DNA of 64,000 nucleotides, taken from Cypionkella aquatica. Lineage in GTDB: Bacteria > Pseudomonadota > Alphaproteobacteria > Rhodobacterales > Rhodobacteraceae. Under the pieces are notes generated by a model that saw nothing but the letters and a program-made list of their open reading frames with translations, had not been told where the DNA came from and searched no databases. Position 1 is the first letter of the stretch, and each line of letters opens with the position of its first letter. The position numbers and the translations under genes were made by a program. Positions 32,109-42,057 of the stretch are shown here, piece after piece. The stretch lies in the NCBI RefSeq assembly GCF_030161095.1, contig NZ_BSPP01000019.1, forward strand, positions 1-64,000. The letters run 5' to 3'.

Positions 32109-33547
32109 TTTTCTTCAAATCAAAGCATGTACAACAACTTGGCGCGCGGTGGATGCCGTTTGCCGATGCCGCATCCGAGGGGCTCACCCTGCCGCAACTG
32201 CTGCGCTTGGGGCTGTTTCAGGTCTCGGTCGGCATGGCGGCGGTGCTGCTTTTGGGCACGCTGAACCGCGTGATGATTGTGGAACTTGGCGTGCCTGCCT
32301 CGATTGTCGCATTGATGATCGCGCTGCCCGTCGTCTCTGCCCCGTTCCGCGCCCTGCTGGGCCACAAGTCTGACACCCACAAAAGCTGGATCGGCTGGAA
32401 GCGCGTGCCTTACCTTTGGTTCGGCAGCCTGTGGCAGATGGGCGGCCTTGCGATCATGCCATTTGCGCTGATCGTGCTGTCGGGCGATCAGGTGCATGGG
32501 CCGGAATGGGCGGGCAAGGCCTTGGCGGGCGTTGCCTTTCTGATGACAGGTGTGGGCATGCACATGACCCAAACCGCCGGTCTGGCGCTGGCATCCGACC
32601 GCGCGACCCCTGAAACCCGGCCCCGCGTCGTCGCCCTTTTGTATGTGATGTTCCTGCTGGGCATGGCGGTTTCTGCCGTGGTGCTGGGCCTGCTTTTGCG
32701 TAATTTCGACGAAATCCGCCTGATCCGTGTCGTGCAAGGCTGCGGCGTGGCGACCATGGTGCTGAACCTGACCGCCCTGTGGAAACAGGAAAAGGTTCGC
32801 CCGATGAACGCCGAGGAAATGGCCCGCACCACGCCGATCTTTCACGAAGGCTGGCGCGATCTGATGGCGGGCGGCCATGCGGGCCGGTTGCTGTTGGTGG
32901 TGATGCTGGGCACGATGGCGTTTCAGATGCAGGACGTGCTGCTGGAACCCTACGGCGCTGAAATCCTTGGGCTTTCGGTGGGGTCCACAACTTGGCTGAC
33001 CGCCTGCAACGCGATGGGCGCGCTGGTGGGCTTTGTGCTTGCGGGCCGCTGGATGTCAAACGGGCAGGATATGTTCCGCATGTCGGCGCGCGGGCTTCTG
33101 GTCGGCGTCGTGGCCTTTCTGATGGTGATCTTTGCCGCCCCGCTGCACTCAACCGTGCTGTTCTACATCGGCGCGTGGAGCATTGGCTTAGGCGCGGGCC
33201 TGTTTGCCGTGGCCACCCTGACCGCCGCGATGTCGCTGCCTGAACAGGGCGTGGCCGGGCGCGGGCTGGTGCTGGGCGCGTGGGGGGCTGCACAAGCCAC
33301 CGCCGCAGGCCTGTCCATCGCCCTCGGCGGCGGCTTGCGCGACAGCGTTGGCGCTTACGCCCTGCAAGGCGGCTTTGGCCCGGTGTTTGCGGCCCCCGCC
33401 TTTGGCTACTCTGTTGTTTACATGATCGAAATCGTCGTTCTGTTTGTCACCCTGATCGCCCTTGCCCCGCTTGTGCGCGTCAGCCTTTTCAATGCGCAAT
33501 CCAAAGCCGACACCGCCCGTCTGGGCCTTGTCGATTTCCCCAACTAA
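32105..33547 (+). CDS. lhaA: LH1 assembly protein LhaA (PucC family)
   Basis: 480-residue membrane protein with about 12 hydrophobic segments that promotes assembly of the LH1 antenna, perhaps by handing over bacteriochlorophyll. Typical parts are [37 protein letters not shown] and [16 protein letters not shown] prefer GTG 32105, which has GGAG 8 bases upstream and forms a GTGA overlap with the bchM stop; an ATG at 32087 is possible. It stands directly before puhA, as in Rhodobacter, where the puhA promoter lies inside this gene. Confidence 0.93.
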   Translation: MIFFKSKHVQQLGARWMPFADAASEGLTLPQLLRLGLFQVSVGMAAVLLLGTLNRVMIVELGVPASIVALMIALPVVSAPFRALLGHKSDTHKSWIGWKRVPYLWFGSLWQMGGLAIMPFALIVLSGDQVHGPEWAGKALAGVAFLMTGVGMHMTQTAGLALASDRATPETRPRVVALLYVMFLLGMAVSAVVLGLLLRNFDEIRLIRVVQGCGVATMVLNLTALWKQEKVRPMNAEEMARTTPIFHEGWRDLMAGGHAGRLLLVVMLGTMAFQMQDVLLEPYGAEILGLSVGSTTWLTACNAMGALVGFVLAGRWMSNGQDMFRMSARGLLVGVVAFLMVIFAAPLHSTVLFYIGAWSIGLGAGLFAVATLTAAMSLPEQGVAGRGLVLGAWGAAQATAAGLSIALGGGLRDSVGAYALQGGFGPVFAAPAFGYSVVYMIEIVVLFVTLIALAPLVRVSLFNAQSKADTARLGLVDFPN

Positions 33548-33563
33548 CCCCGGAGGACACCCC

Positions 33564-34337
33564 ATGCTGGGCACAACTTTCTTTGGCAACTTCGACCTTG
33601 CTTCGCTGGCCATCTGGCTGTTCTGGGTCTTTTTCGCGCTGCTGGTCTATTACCTGCAAACCGAAAACATGCGCGAAGGCTACCCGTTAGAGCTGGAAAA
33701 CGGCGCAGCTGCGCCCAACCAAGGCCCGTTCCCAGTGCCCAAGCCCAAGACCTTTATCCTGCCGCATGGCCGGGGCGAAGTCACCGTGCCCAATGGCGCG
33801 CGTGAGGCCCGCGACGTCGCCTTGGGCCGCACCGCAGTGTCAGAAGGCTTTCCGCATGCGCCTTTGGGCAATCCGATGACCGATGGCGTCGGCCCCGCAT
33901 CCTGGGCCCCGCGCCGCGATGTGCCGGAACTCGACGGCCACGGCCACAACAAGATCGTGCCGATGGCGCAGGCCCCGGCTTTCATGGTTTCAGCCGGGCG
34001 TGATCCGCGCGGCTTGCCAGTGCAGGCGGGCGATAACGAGGTGGTGGGCCGCATCGCCGATATGTGGGTCGATGCCCCCGAACAACTGGTGCGCTATCTG
34101 GAAATCAACCTGAACTCGGGCCACCGCTGCCTTGTGCCGATGCCGATGGTCAAGGTCTGGAAAGACCGGGTGCGGATCAATTCGCTGTCGTCTGATCTGT
34201 TTGATGGCGTTCCCGGCACCAAATCGCTGACCGAAGTGACCCTGCTGGAAGAAGAAAAGATCAGCGCCTATTATGCTGGCGGCACGCTGTATGCAGCCGA
34301 CAAGCGCAAGGGCGGCTCTTTGGCGTGGAAGCCATGA
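33564..34337 (+). CDS. puhA: Reaction centre H subunit
   Basis: 257-residue H subunit of the photosynthetic reaction centre. One N-terminal membrane helix ([21 protein letters not shown], roughly residues 12-32) is followed by YPLE and a cytoplasmic PRC-barrel domain. Acidic residues of the domain (for example in [21 protein letters not shown]) are in the expected places for the proton path to QB. GGAGGA gives a strong ribosome site. Its stop overlaps puhB (ATGA). Confidence 0.97.
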   Translation: MLGTTFFGNFDLASLAIWLFWVFFALLVYYLQTENMREGYPLELENGAAAPNQGPFPVPKPKTFILPHGRGEVTVPNGAREARDVALGRTAVSEGFPHAPLGNPMTDGVGPASWAPRRDVPELDGHGHNKIVPMAQAPAFMVSAGRDPRGLPVQAGDNEVVGRIADMWVDAPEQLVRYLEINLNSGHRCLVPMPMVKVWKDRVRINSLSSDLFDGVPGTKSLTEVTLLEEEKISAYYAGGTLYAADKRKGGSLAWKP

Positions 34338-34969
34338 GCATGGGCCACGACGACTTCGCCACCGAACCCGTGCGCGGCCTGCCAGAGCGCCCGCCACTGG
34401 GTGAAGAATTGCTGTGGCAAGGCCGCCCCGACGCTTTGGCGTTGGCCCGCGATGCGTTCAAGGTCACTTGGGTGGCTGGCTATTTCGTGGTGCTGGCGAT
34501 CTGGCGGGCATCTGCGGTGTCAGATGGCAGCCCAGCCTCGGTGATCGCGGTGATGCTGCCCTATCTCGTCATCGGTCTGGTGGCCTGCGGCATCCTTTAC
34601 CTGATGGCTTGGGTGCAGGCCCGCGCCACGGTTTACACCATCACCACCGCTCGCGTCGCCTTGCGGATCGGGGCGGCGCTGACCGTCACGCTGAACGTAC
34701 CATTCAAGCAGGTGGGGGCAGCCACTCTGGCAACCAAGCGCAATGGCACAGGCTCGATCGCCTTGGAAACCCTTGGCGCAACCCGGATTTCCTATCTGGT
34801 GTGCTGGCCGCATGTCCGCCCGTGGCGCTTTGCCAAAACCCAACCCACCCTGCGCTGCATCCCCGATGCCGCCCGCGTGGCAAAGGTTCTGGCCGACGCC
34901 GCCGAGACCCGCATCAGTGAACCCACAGTCGCCCGCGTGATGCCCGCAATGGCAATGGCGGCGGAATAG
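34334..34969 (+). CDS. puhB: Reaction centre assembly protein PuhB
   Basis: 211-residue membrane protein with three hydrophobic segments (about 40-57, 65-95, and one weaker) and a PH-like fold typical of the family ([18 protein letters not shown] at the start, [18 protein letters not shown] in the middle). It assists reaction centre assembly. Translation is coupled to puhA. AGGAGG at the end of the gene serves puhC. Confidence 0.93.
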   Translation: MSMGHDDFATEPVRGLPERPPLGEELLWQGRPDALALARDAFKVTWVAGYFVVLAIWRASAVSDGSPASVIAVMLPYLVIGLVACGILYLMAWVQARATVYTITTARVALRIGAALTVTLNVPFKQVGAATLATKRNGTGSIALETLGATRISYLVCWPHVRPWRFAKTQPTLRCIPDAARVAKVLADAAETRISEPTVARVMPAMAMAAE

Positions 34970-34978
34970 GAGGAGATC

Positions 34979-35443
34979 ATGGCCAGCCCAACGCAAACCC
35001 ACGCCCGCCCCTCTGACAGCAAAGACATGATCCCCAAGCCGGTGTTGCTGGCCATGCTGGCGCTGGTGCTGGCCAGCCTTGCCGTCGTCAGCTTTTCGGT
35101 GCTGAGCGGCCGCGATCACGTCGGCGTGCCGAAATCCGCCGCCATCGTGGCCGAACGCAGCATCATCCTGAAAGGTGGCGGCGCCCAGGCCGTCACCGTT
35201 CTGGCAACCGACGGCACCGAACTGATGGCCCTGCCGCACGGCGGCTTTATCACCGTCATTCAGAACGGCATGGAACGCGCGCGCCTCACCGCGGGCGTAG
35301 ATAAACTGAAACCTTTGCGTATTGTGGAATACGCGAATGGCCGCCTGACGGCACAAGATGACTACACCGGATGGAGCGCAGAATTGGGCGCATTCGGATA
35401 TGACAACAGGGCTGCGTTTGAACGGCTCATGTCACAACTGTGA
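34979..35443 (+). CDS. puhC: Photosynthetic complex assembly protein PuhC
   Basis: 154-residue protein with one N-terminal membrane segment (KPVLLAMLALVLASLAVVSFS, about 19-39) and a periplasmic domain including LATDGTELMALPHGGFI and a C-terminal RLTAQDDYTGWSAELGAFGYDN. Needed for RC-LH1 organisation in Rhodobacter. The ribosome site AGGAG is 5 bases before the ATG. It is followed by a small conserved-position gene and acsF. Confidence 0.92.
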   Translation: MASPTQTHARPSDSKDMIPKPVLLAMLALVLASLAVVSFSVLSGRDHVGVPKSAAIVAERSIILKGGGAQAVTVLATDGTELMALPHGGFITVIQNGMERARLTAGVDKLKPLRIVEYANGRLTAQDDYTGWSAELGAFGYDNRAAFERLMSQL

Positions 35444-35462
35444 TCATAATAATGGGAACCAA

Positions 35463-35762
35463 ATGATGGCAATTTTTCGTAAAACCGCAGAAGACGTGCC
35501 CTGCACCGTCGAGGTCAGCCACCGCTTTGAAAGCCTGCACGCCCATGTCCGTTTCAACAATGGTGCCGTGGTCTATCCCGGCGATGAGGTGCTGGTGCAT
35601 GGCGCGCCGATCATGGCCGCTTACGGCGAGCTGATCATCGAAGACCGCCAAGCCACCATCACCCGCGCCTCTTGGCTGGAACGTCTGTGGACCCGCGCGA
35701 CCGGCGATTTTGGCTTTATGGAACTGTGCGAGTTTTCGTTCTCGGATGAGGTGACGCTATGA
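35463..35762 (+). CDS. Small conserved PGC protein of unknown function between puhC and acsF
   Basis: 99-residue soluble protein without signal peptide or membrane segment. It has FESLHAHVRFNNGAVVYPGDEVLVHG in the first half (about 23-48) and ASWLERLWTRATGDFGFMELCEFSFSDE near the end (stretch about 69-96). The strand-rich middle (GDEVLVHGAPI) resembles a small beta-barrel. The start lies at two adjacent ATG codons (35463, 35466). Its stop overlaps acsF (ATGA), so it is made with the cyclase. A small gene at this place is common in Rhodobacteraceae clusters. A role in cyclase function or assembly is a guess from position. Confidence 0.82.
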   Translation: MMAIFRKTAEDVPCTVEVSHRFESLHAHVRFNNGAVVYPGDEVLVHGAPIMAAYGELIIEDRQATITRASWLERLWTRATGDFGFMELCEFSFSDEVTL

Positions 35763-36865
35763 ACGCCACCCCAAAGGGCCTTGATGCCGATTACGCCGAA
35801 CTTGCCGCCGCCCAGCCGCAAGACACGCAGGCCATGGCGACCGAAACCACCCTGCTCAACCCGCGCTTTTACACCACCGACTTTGACGAGATGGACCGCG
35901 TTGATGTCACCCCCGTGCGCAAAGAATGGGATGCGCTGCTGGCTGAGATGAAATCCGACCCGAACAAGGGCCATTTCAAGAAAACCGTCGATTGGACGGA
36001 ATGGGATGCTAACTGGGACGGCATGGAACCAAAGCTGAAGCGCGAGTTTATCGACTTTCTGGTCTCCTCTTGCACCGCCGAATTTTCCGGCTGCGTGCTG
36101 TATAAAGAAATGAAGCGCCGCGGCTCTAACCCCGACATCTGCGAGCTGTTCAGCTATATGTCGCGCGACGAGGCCCGCCATGCTGGCTTTATCAATGACG
36201 CGCTGCGCGAAGCAGGTGTTGCGGTGAACCTTGGCTTTTTGACCAAGGCCAAGAAATACACCTATTTCCGCCCGAAATTCATCTACTACGCCACCTATCT
36301 GTCTGAAAAGATTGGCTATGCGCGCTACATCACCATCTATCGCCATCTGGAAGCCAACCCCGACCAGCGCTTTCACCCGATTTTCAAATGGTTCCGCGAA
36401 TGGTGCAATGACGAGTTTCGCCACGGCGAAGCCTTTGCCCTCTTGATGCGCACAGATCCGAAACTGACCAACAGCTTCGCCAACAAACTCTGGATCCGCT
36501 TCTTCCTGACCGCTGTGTATTCGACCATGTTCGTGCGCGACCATCAGCGCCCGGAATTTCACAAGGCCCTCGGCGTCGATATCGAATGGTATGACCAAGA
36601 GGTGTATCGCAAAACCTCGGCCATCGCGCGGCAGGTGTTCCCGCTGGAAATCGACATCGACCACAAACGCTGGCTGCCAAACCTGCGCCGGATGCGCGAT
36701 GCCTTCGGGCAGATGGATGCGGGCAAGCGCAAGGGCGGTGTCGGCGGCTGGTTCAGCCACAAGCTGGGCGTGATCAAAGCGGGCGCGGCATTCGTGGCGC
36801 TGTACACCATCCCGGTGATCAAGTCAGAGCCACCCAAAGATGTGCGGTTGGAGCCGGTCTATTGA
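35759..36865 (+). CDS. acsF: Aerobic Mg-protoporphyrin IX monomethyl ester cyclase
   Basis: 368-residue diiron oxidative cyclase that forms the fifth ring of bacteriochlorophyll using O2. Iron-binding motifs are visible: EFSGCVLYKEMKRR, DEARHAGF and NDEFRHGEAF. The N terminus (ETTLLNPRFYTTDFDEMD) is typical. No anaerobic cyclase gene (bchE) was found in the window, so this strain may be able to make bacteriochlorophyll only with oxygen, unless bchE is elsewhere. It is coupled to the small gene before it and followed by puhE after 85 bp. Confidence 0.97.
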   Translation: MNATPKGLDADYAELAAAQPQDTQAMATETTLLNPRFYTTDFDEMDRVDVTPVRKEWDALLAEMKSDPNKGHFKKTVDWTEWDANWDGMEPKLKREFIDFLVSSCTAEFSGCVLYKEMKRRGSNPDICELFSYMSRDEARHAGFINDALREAGVAVNLGFLTKAKKYTYFRPKFIYYATYLSEKIGYARYITIYRHLEANPDQRFHPIFKWFREWCNDEFRHGEAFALLMRTDPKLTNSFANKLWIRFFLTAVYSTMFVRDHQRPEFHKALGVDIEWYDQEVYRKTSAIARQVFPLEIDIDHKRWLPNLRRMRDAFGQMDAGKRKGGVGGWFSHKLGVIKAGAAFVALYTIPVIKSEPPKDVRLEPVY

Positions 36866-36950
36866 CCCCTTTCCCGCATAAGGTCGGCGGTTTGGGGCGG
36901 GCGCGTCCCGGCCCCCGCCCGACGACAGCATTGCCAAGCTGGGCAACGCC

Positions 36951-37775
36951 ATGAGCGACAACCCGTGGCTTGCCGCAGCAACGACGCTGTTCATGTGGTG
37001 GTTCTCCACCGGCGTCATTCTGTGGCGGGTGCGGGTGGCCGACAATGGCACGGCACAAGATCATCTGAATTCGGTGATCATCGGCCTGCCGCTGCTGGCA
37101 ATCGGCTTTGCGGCGGCGTGGGCATCCTTGCCCGATCTGTCAGCCAATGGCATCTATCTGGCCTTTCTGGCCGCCCTCGCCCTCTGGGCCTGGATCGAAC
37201 TCGCCTTCCTGTCCGGCGTCATCACCGGGCCAAACCGCACTGCCTGCCCCGCCTTCATAACCCCCGCTGACCGGTTCTGGCGGGCGGTTGGCACCATCGC
37301 CTGGCACGAACTGACGCTGATCGCCACGCTGACGGCCCTCGGGCTCGCCTCGCTGCACGCCGCCAACCCCTTCGCCTTTGGCACCTTCGCGCTGCTGTTC
37401 ATCGCCCGCGTGTTCGCCAAGCTGAACCTGTTCCTCGGCGTGCCCCGCATCAACACACACTTCCTGCCCCGGCCCCTTGCACACCTCGCCACCTATTTCC
37501 GCATCGGCCGCATCACCGCCTTTTTCCCGCTCTCGGTCTCCGCCCTCACCGTAGGTTCTGCCCTGCTGCTAGAGCGTGCGATCAACGTCACCCACCCCGG
37601 CATGTCGGTGGGCTATGCGCTGCTGACCTGCCTGTGCCTGCTGGCCCTGCTGGAGCATTGGTTCATGGTGCTTCCCCTGCCAGACGAAAAACTGTGGCGC
37701 TGGATGCTTCCGGCCCGCAAATCCCTCTCGCTGACCCCGCAAAAAGACCATCTCGAGGACGCCAATGGACTTTGA
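36951..37775 (+). CDS. puhE: Photosynthetic complex assembly protein PuhE
   Basis: 274-residue membrane protein with about seven hydrophobic segments, DUF3623 type. It begins [22 protein letters not shown] and includes [23 protein letters not shown], in positions expected for the family (about 162-185). It is thought to modulate RC-LH1 assembly and bacteriochlorophyll production. An 85-bp gap separates it from acsF; its end overlaps the hemA start by 11 bases. It stands between acsF and hemA, as in related clusters. Confidence 0.9.
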   Translation: MSDNPWLAAATTLFMWWFSTGVILWRVRVADNGTAQDHLNSVIIGLPLLAIGFAAAWASLPDLSANGIYLAFLAALALWAWIELAFLSGVITGPNRTACPAFITPADRFWRAVGTIAWHELTLIATLTALGLASLHAANPFAFGTFALLFIARVFAKLNLFLGVPRINTHFLPRPLAHLATYFRIGRITAFFPLSVSALTVGSALLLERAINVTHPGMSVGYALLTCLCLLALLEHWFMVLPLPDEKLWRWMLPARKSLSLTPQKDHLEDANGL

Positions 37776-38976
37776 TCAGATTTTCCACAGCCAGCTTGAT
37801 GCCCTGAAAGCCGAAGGCAACTACCGCTCCTTTGCCGAGTTAGAGCGCAAACGCGGCGCCTTCCCGCGCGCGGAAAACCACAAGGATGGCACGGTTTCCG
37901 AAATCACCGTCTGGTGTTCCAATGATTATCTTGGCATGGGCCAACACGCCGCCGTGGTGCAGGCGATGATTGATTGCGTGCAAACCAGCGGCACCGGCTC
38001 GGGCGGTACCCGCAATATCTCGGGCAATAACCACAAGCACCTGCTGCTCGAGGCTGAACTGGCCGATCTGCACGGCAAGGCGGCAGCGCTGCTGTTCACC
38101 TCGGGCTATGTGTCAAACTGGGCGGCGCTTTCCACCCTCGGCAGCCGCATCCCCAACGCGGTCATCCTGTCCGATGCCGGCAACCACGCCAGCATGATCG
38201 AAGGCATCCGCCATTCCCGCGCCGACAAGGTGATCTGGAAGCACAACGACTGGCGCGACCTTGATCGCAAACTGGCCGCCGTGGGCGACCGCCCAAAGAT
38301 CGTGGCGTTTGAATCCGTCTATTCGATGGATGGCGACATCGCGCCCATCAAGGAAATCGTGCAAGTCGCCAAAGCCCATGGCGCGCTGACTTATATTGAC
38401 GAGGTGCACGCGGTCGGCATGTATGGCCCGCGCGGCGGTGGCGTGTCGGAACGCGAAGGGCTGGCCGATCAGATCGACCTGATCGAGGGCACCTTGGGCA
38501 AGGCGTTTGGCGTGGTCGGCGGCTATATCACCGGCTCGGCGGCTTTGTGCGATTTCATCCGCAGCTTTGCCTCGGGCTTCATCTTCACCACCGCTTTGCC
38601 GCCTGCCGTGGCCGCAGCCGCCACCGCCTCGATCCAGCATCTGAAAACCAGCAATGTCGAACGCCTGCGCCAGCAAGAACAGGTCGCCAAACTGCGCGCC
38701 CGGCTGGATCGTCTGGGCATCCCGCATTTGGCCAACGAAAGCCACATCATCCCAGTGATGATCGGCGACCCGATCAAGTGCCGGATGATCAGCGACATCC
38801 TGATGCGCGACTGGGGCATCTATGTGCAGCCGATCAATTACCCCACCGTCGCCAAAGGCACCGAGCGTCTGCGCATCACGCCCTCGCCCTGCCACAGCGA
38901 CGCCGATATCGACCATCTGGCCAACGCGCTTTCGGCCCTATGGCACCGCTGCGCGATCTCGCACGCCGTGGCCTAA
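37765..38976 (+). CDS. hemA: 5-aminolevulinate synthase
   Basis: 403-residue PLP enzyme that condenses glycine and succinyl-CoA to 5-aminolevulinate, the first step of tetrapyrrole synthesis. The PLP Lys is in [15 protein letters not shown] (about 248), with the Asp of FIDEV-type ([13 protein letters not shown]) before it. The N terminus ([20 protein letters not shown]) is typical. GAGGAC acts as ribosome site within the end of puhE. A chromosomal second copy is likely but not visible. The operon continues or ends before cycA, 82 bp further on. Confidence 0.96.
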   Translation: MDFDQIFHSQLDALKAEGNYRSFAELERKRGAFPRAENHKDGTVSEITVWCSNDYLGMGQHAAVVQAMIDCVQTSGTGSGGTRNISGNNHKHLLLEAELADLHGKAAALLFTSGYVSNWAALSTLGSRIPNAVILSDAGNHASMIEGIRHSRADKVIWKHNDWRDLDRKLAAVGDRPKIVAFESVYSMDGDIAPIKEIVQVAKAHGALTYIDEVHAVGMYGPRGGGVSEREGLADQIDLIEGTLGKAFGVVGGYITGSAALCDFIRSFASGFIFTTALPPAVAAAATASIQHLKTSNVERLRQQEQVAKLRARLDRLGIPHLANESHIIPVMIGDPIKCRMISDILMRDWGIYVQPINYPTVAKGTERLRITPSPCHSDADIDHLANALSALWHRCAISHAVA

Positions 38977-39058
38977 ATCACGCTGATTTGATGCGGCTGG
39001 AGTGATCCATATTGTCGCATCAAACGTAATCCTATCATCGAAAACAGGGAGGATCCTG

Positions 39059-39559
39059 ATGAAATCGAAACTCGTCCTATTCGCGGTCTTGGCAACCGCC
39101 GCGGCACCCGCCTTTGCGGCGGGTGATGCGACCAAAGGTGAAGCCGTGTTCAAACAATGTCAGACCTGCCACTCGGCTGTCGATGACGCTGGCAACATCG
39201 TCGCGGGCAAAGGTGCGAAAACCGGCCCGAACCTGTATGGCGTGTTTGGCCGTCAGGTTGGCAGCTATCCGGGTTTCAAATACGGCGAGTCGATTGTCGC
39301 CGCAGGCAAAACCGGATTGGTCTGGGATGAAGCCAGCTTTGTCGATTATGTGCAAGACCCGTCGAACCACTGGAAAACCGTCTTGGGCGACAAAGGTGCC
39401 AAGTCCAAGATGATGTTCAAGGTGAAGAACGCCGCAGTTGCGGAAGACGTTTACGCCTATCTGGTGCAGTTCAGCCCCAACGCTGGTGCTGCAGCCGCCC
39501 CGGCTGATCCGGCCGCCGCAGCCCCTGCCGATCCGGCAGCACCTGCAACCACGCCGTAA
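39059..39559 (+). CDS. cycA: Cytochrome c2
   Basis: 166-residue soluble c-type cytochrome, the periplasmic electron donor to the oxidised reaction centre. A Sec signal peptide (LVLFAVLATAAAPAFA, cleaved at about 20) is followed by CQTCH heme attachment (about 36-40) and the axial Met in KSKMMFKVKN. The protein ends with an Ala/Pro/Asp tail with repeats of APADPAA (about 143-166), longer than in R. sphaeroides cytochrome c2. GGGAGGAT is the ribosome site. A strong terminator follows. Since pufC is absent, this is the likely sole encoded donor in the window. Confidence 0.93.
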   Translation: MKSKLVLFAVLATAAAPAFAAGDATKGEAVFKQCQTCHSAVDDAGNIVAGKGAKTGPNLYGVFGRQVGSYPGFKYGESIVAAGKTGLVWDEASFVDYVQDPSNHWKTVLGDKGAKSKMMFKVKNAAVAEDVYAYLVQFSPNAGAAAAPADPAAAAPADPAAPATTP

Positions 39560-39582
39560 ATCTCTGGCTTTCGCCAAATGCA

Positions 39583-39610
39583 AAGGCCCCCGAAATCGCG
39601 GGGGCCTTTT
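39583..39610 (+). terminator. Rho-independent terminator after cycA
   Basis: Perfect 10-bp stem AAGGCCCCCG (39583-39592) and CGGGGGCCTT (39599-39608), 6-base loop, then T run. It closes the plus-strand bchF-cycA block. dxs converges from the other side. Confidence 0.9.
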
Positions 39611-39688
39611 GCTTTAGATTACACGCTCAGGCGGGTGGCGCACTAGATATAGTATGCGAAAATACGAAAACCACACCCTACAGAAATT

Positions 39689-39704
39689 TGTCCCAGCTGG
39701 GACA
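39689..39704. repeat. parS-like palindrome, copy 4
   Basis: Perfect 16-bp palindrome TGTCCCAGCTGGGACA in the gap between the converging cycA and dxs genes. With its flanks (AAAACCACA, then CAG and ATTTG before the core, GAATC after) it matches the copy at 7609 over more than 35 bp, except for a short variable part. Confidence 0.72.
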
Positions 39705-39718
39705 GAATCCACACCTGT

Positions 39719-41626
39719 TCAGGCCCGCTTGGCCACCCCGTGTTGCGGCAAAACCTTGTGCACGGCATCGGCAATATCCGCCACCGTCAGCCCCGCATCG
39801 GCATACATCGCAGCCGGGCTGGCCTGTTCGATAAACCGATCCGGCAGGGTCAGGGTGCGCAGCCGCAAGCCGTGATCCAGCCCGCCCGAATTGGCCAGAT
39901 ACTGCAACACCTGCGCCCCAAAACCGCCACCCGCGCCCTGCTCGACCGTGATCACCGCCGCATGATGGCGGGCAAGCTGCCCGATCAGCGCAGTATCCAG
40001 CGGCTTGGCAAAGCGCGCATCCGCCACCGTCACCGACACCCCCTGCGCGGCCAGAGTTTCCGCCGCCAGCAGACATTCCGGCAGATGCGCGCCAAAACAC
40101 AACAGCGCCACATCGCTGCCCTCGCGCAGCACCCGGCCCCGGCCAATCTCCAGCACCTCGCCACGTTCCGGCATTTGCACGCCTGATCCTTCCCCGCGGG
40201 GATAGCGGAACGAGATCGGCCCGCCATCATAGGCCGCCGCGGTGGCGACCATATGCACCAGCTCTGCCTCATCCCCCGCAGCCATCACCACGAACCCCGG
40301 CAGATTGGCCAGGTATCCCACGTCAAACGCCCCGGCATGGGTGGCACCATCCGCCCCGACCAACCCGGCCCGATCAATCGCAAACCGCACCGGCAGGCCC
40401 TGCAAGGCCACATCATGCACGATCTGGTCATAACCGCGCTGCAAGAACGTCGAATAAATCGCGACAAACGGCTTCAACCCCGAGGCCGCCATGCCCGCAG
40501 CAAAGGTCACACCATGCTGTTCGGCAATGCCCACATCAAACACCCGCGCCGGAAACCGCGCCGCCATCATGTCCAGCCCGGTGCCCGAAGGCATCGCCGC
40601 CGTCACCGCCACGATCCGGCCATCGCGCGCGGCCTCATCCGTCAACGCGCACCCGAACACCGAGGTATAGGCAGGCGCGTTGGATTTCGACTTCGCCTGC
40701 GTGCCGGAAATCACATCAAACTTCGCCACCCCGTGATATTTGTCGGCCGCACTTTCGGCGGGGCCGTAGCCCTTGCCCTTCACCGTCACCGCATGGATCA
40801 GCACCGGCCCCGTCGCCCGCGTTTTCGCCGCCCTGAGCGTCGCCAGCAATTCCGGCATGTTGTGGCCATCAATCGGCCCGATATAAGTGAAGCCCAATTC
40901 CTCGAACAACGTGCCACCACCCGGCGTGCCCGTCACCAGTGCCCGCGCACGGCGCGCACCATCGCGCAAGGGCCCCGGCAAAGCCGCCTCAAACCCTTCG
41001 GCCATCCCACGCAACGCCGCAAACGGCGCATGGGCCGACAAACCGTTGAGGTATTTGTTCAACGCGCCCACCGGGGGTGCGATGCTCATGTCATTGTCGT
41101 TCAGGATCACAAACAACCGCTTGCCCAGATCCCCCGCCGCGTTCATCGCCTCATAGGCCATGCCCGCCGTGATCGCGCCATCGCCAATCACCGCAATCGC
41201 ATCGCCCGTGGGCATCCCCATATCGCGGCCAATGGTGAAACCCAAAGCCGCCGAGATCGAAGTGCTGGAATGGGCCGCGCCAAACGGATCAAACTCGGAT
41301 TCCGACCGCTTGGTGAATCCCGAAAGCCCACCGCCCTGCCGCAAACTGCGCATCCGCGCCCGCCGCGCCGTCAGGATCTTGTGCGGATAACACTGATGCC
41401 CGACATCCCAGATCAGCTTATCGACCGGCGTATTGAACACCGCGTGAATCGCCACCGACAATTCCACCACACCCAGCGACGACCCCAGATGCCCGCCGGT
41501 TTCCGACACCACCGAAATCACCTCGGCGCGCAACTCGTCCGCCAATCGCGCAAGTTCGCCGTCGCTCATCCCCCGCAAATCTGCCGGAGAGTTGACCGTA
41601 TCCAAAAGCGGAGTTTCCAGTGGCAT
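39719..41626 (-). CDS. dxs: 1-deoxy-D-xylulose-5-phosphate synthase
   Basis: 635-residue thiamine-diphosphate enzyme, first step of the MEP isoprenoid pathway, feeding carotenoid and phytyl synthesis. The TPP/Mg motif is [21 protein letters not shown] (split at about 152-172) with [13 protein letters not shown] after it. The N-terminal part shows [20 protein letters not shown] and the transketolase middle domain [19 protein letters not shown] 41626 gives the family N terminus. It lies after pufX on the same strand, as in R. capsulatus. Confidence 0.96.
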   Translation of the reverse strand: MPLETPLLDTVNSPADLRGMSDGELARLADELRAEVISVVSETGGHLGSSLGVVELSVAIHAVFNTPVDKLIWDVGHQCYPHKILTARRARMRSLRQGGGLSGFTKRSESEFDPFGAAHSSTSISAALGFTIGRDMGMPTGDAIAVIGDGAITAGMAYEAMNAAGDLGKRLFVILNDNDMSIAPPVGALNKYLNGLSAHAPFAALRGMAEGFEAALPGPLRDGARRARALVTGTPGGGTLFEELGFTYIGPIDGHNMPELLATLRAAKTRATGPVLIHAVTVKGKGYGPAESAADKYHGVAKFDVISGTQAKSKSNAPAYTSVFGCALTDEAARDGRIVAVTAAMPSGTGLDMMAARFPARVFDVGIAEQHGVTFAAGMAASGLKPFVAIYSTFLQRGYDQIVHDVALQGLPVRFAIDRAGLVGADGATHAGAFDVGYLANLPGFVVMAAGDEAELVHMVATAAAYDGGPISFRYPRGEGSGVQMPERGEVLEIGRGRVLREGSDVALLCFGAHLPECLLAAETLAAQGVSVTVADARFAKPLDTALIGQLARHHAAVITVEQGAGGGFGAQVLQYLANSGGLDHGLRLRTLTLPDRFIEQASPAAMYADAGLTVADIADAVHKVLPQHGVAKRA

Positions 41627-41762
41627 GGCTGTGGCCTTTGCTATGAAAAAAAGGTGCCGGGTGTCAAACACACGGCACCAGGTTCCTGTTGCCATTCAGG
41701 AGGGAACCGGGCTGTGGAGGTGCCCAGAGTTTGAGCCGGCATTTGGCCCCAACCTCGTTGCA

Positions 41763-41789
41763 GGTCTGGCAACGCAACGCTGCCAGACC
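41763..41789 (-). other. Stem-loop in the pufX-dxs gap
   Basis: GGTCTGGCA (41763-41771) and TGCCAGACC (41781-41789) form a perfect 9-bp stem with a 9-base loop just after the pufX stop codon. No T run follows on the minus strand, so it more likely protects the puf mRNA 3' end than stops transcription outright. Confidence 0.6.
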
Positions 41790-41798
41790 CGGTTTTCA

Positions 41799-42029
41799 TC
41801 ACACGATCTGCACTGCAGGCTGGCTGATTTCCAGCGCGCCATAGGGCGACGGCGCTTGCTTGCTTGCCTCGGGCAGCAGCAGGCTGATACCCCAGATTGC
41901 GAGCAAGATCGCACCGACCACCGCAACCCCAAGGCCCGCCATAAACGCGCCCCAGACCATCTGCCCCAAGGCCCAGACCCGCATGCGGACCACCGGGCTT
42001 TGACCCTCGTATAAATGCTCGTCAGACAT
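41799..42029 (-). CDS. pufX: Intrinsic RC-LH1 core protein PufX
   Basis: 76-residue single-span membrane protein. A soluble N terminus (MSDEHLYEGQSPVVRMRVWA) is followed by a Gly-rich helix containing GAFMAGLGVAVVGAILLAIWG (about 28-48) and a polar C terminus. PufX keeps the LH1 ring open for quinone exchange. It is limited to Rhodobacter and relatives, where it takes the place of pufC, and so points to that part of the Rhodobacteraceae. It comes right after pufM. Sequence is short and variable in the family, but position, size and Gly pattern make the call firm. Confidence 0.92.
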   Translation of the reverse strand: MSDEHLYEGQSPVVRMRVWALGQMVWGAFMAGLGVAVVGAILLAIWGISLLLPEASKQAPSPYGALEISQPAVQIV

Positions 42030-42057
42030 GATCTATCCTTTCCAACGATCTGTTTGC

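Noticed and set aside
35466-35500. GGAAC near the start of the small gene before acsF as a further EcfG promoter
   Set aside because: The distance to the next CGT is 18 bases and the fourth base is wrong; it also lies within the operon at a start codon.
40253-41734. 493-residue plus-strand frame opposite dxs
   Set aside because: Lies entirely over dxs, whose identity is certain; composition typical of a shadow.
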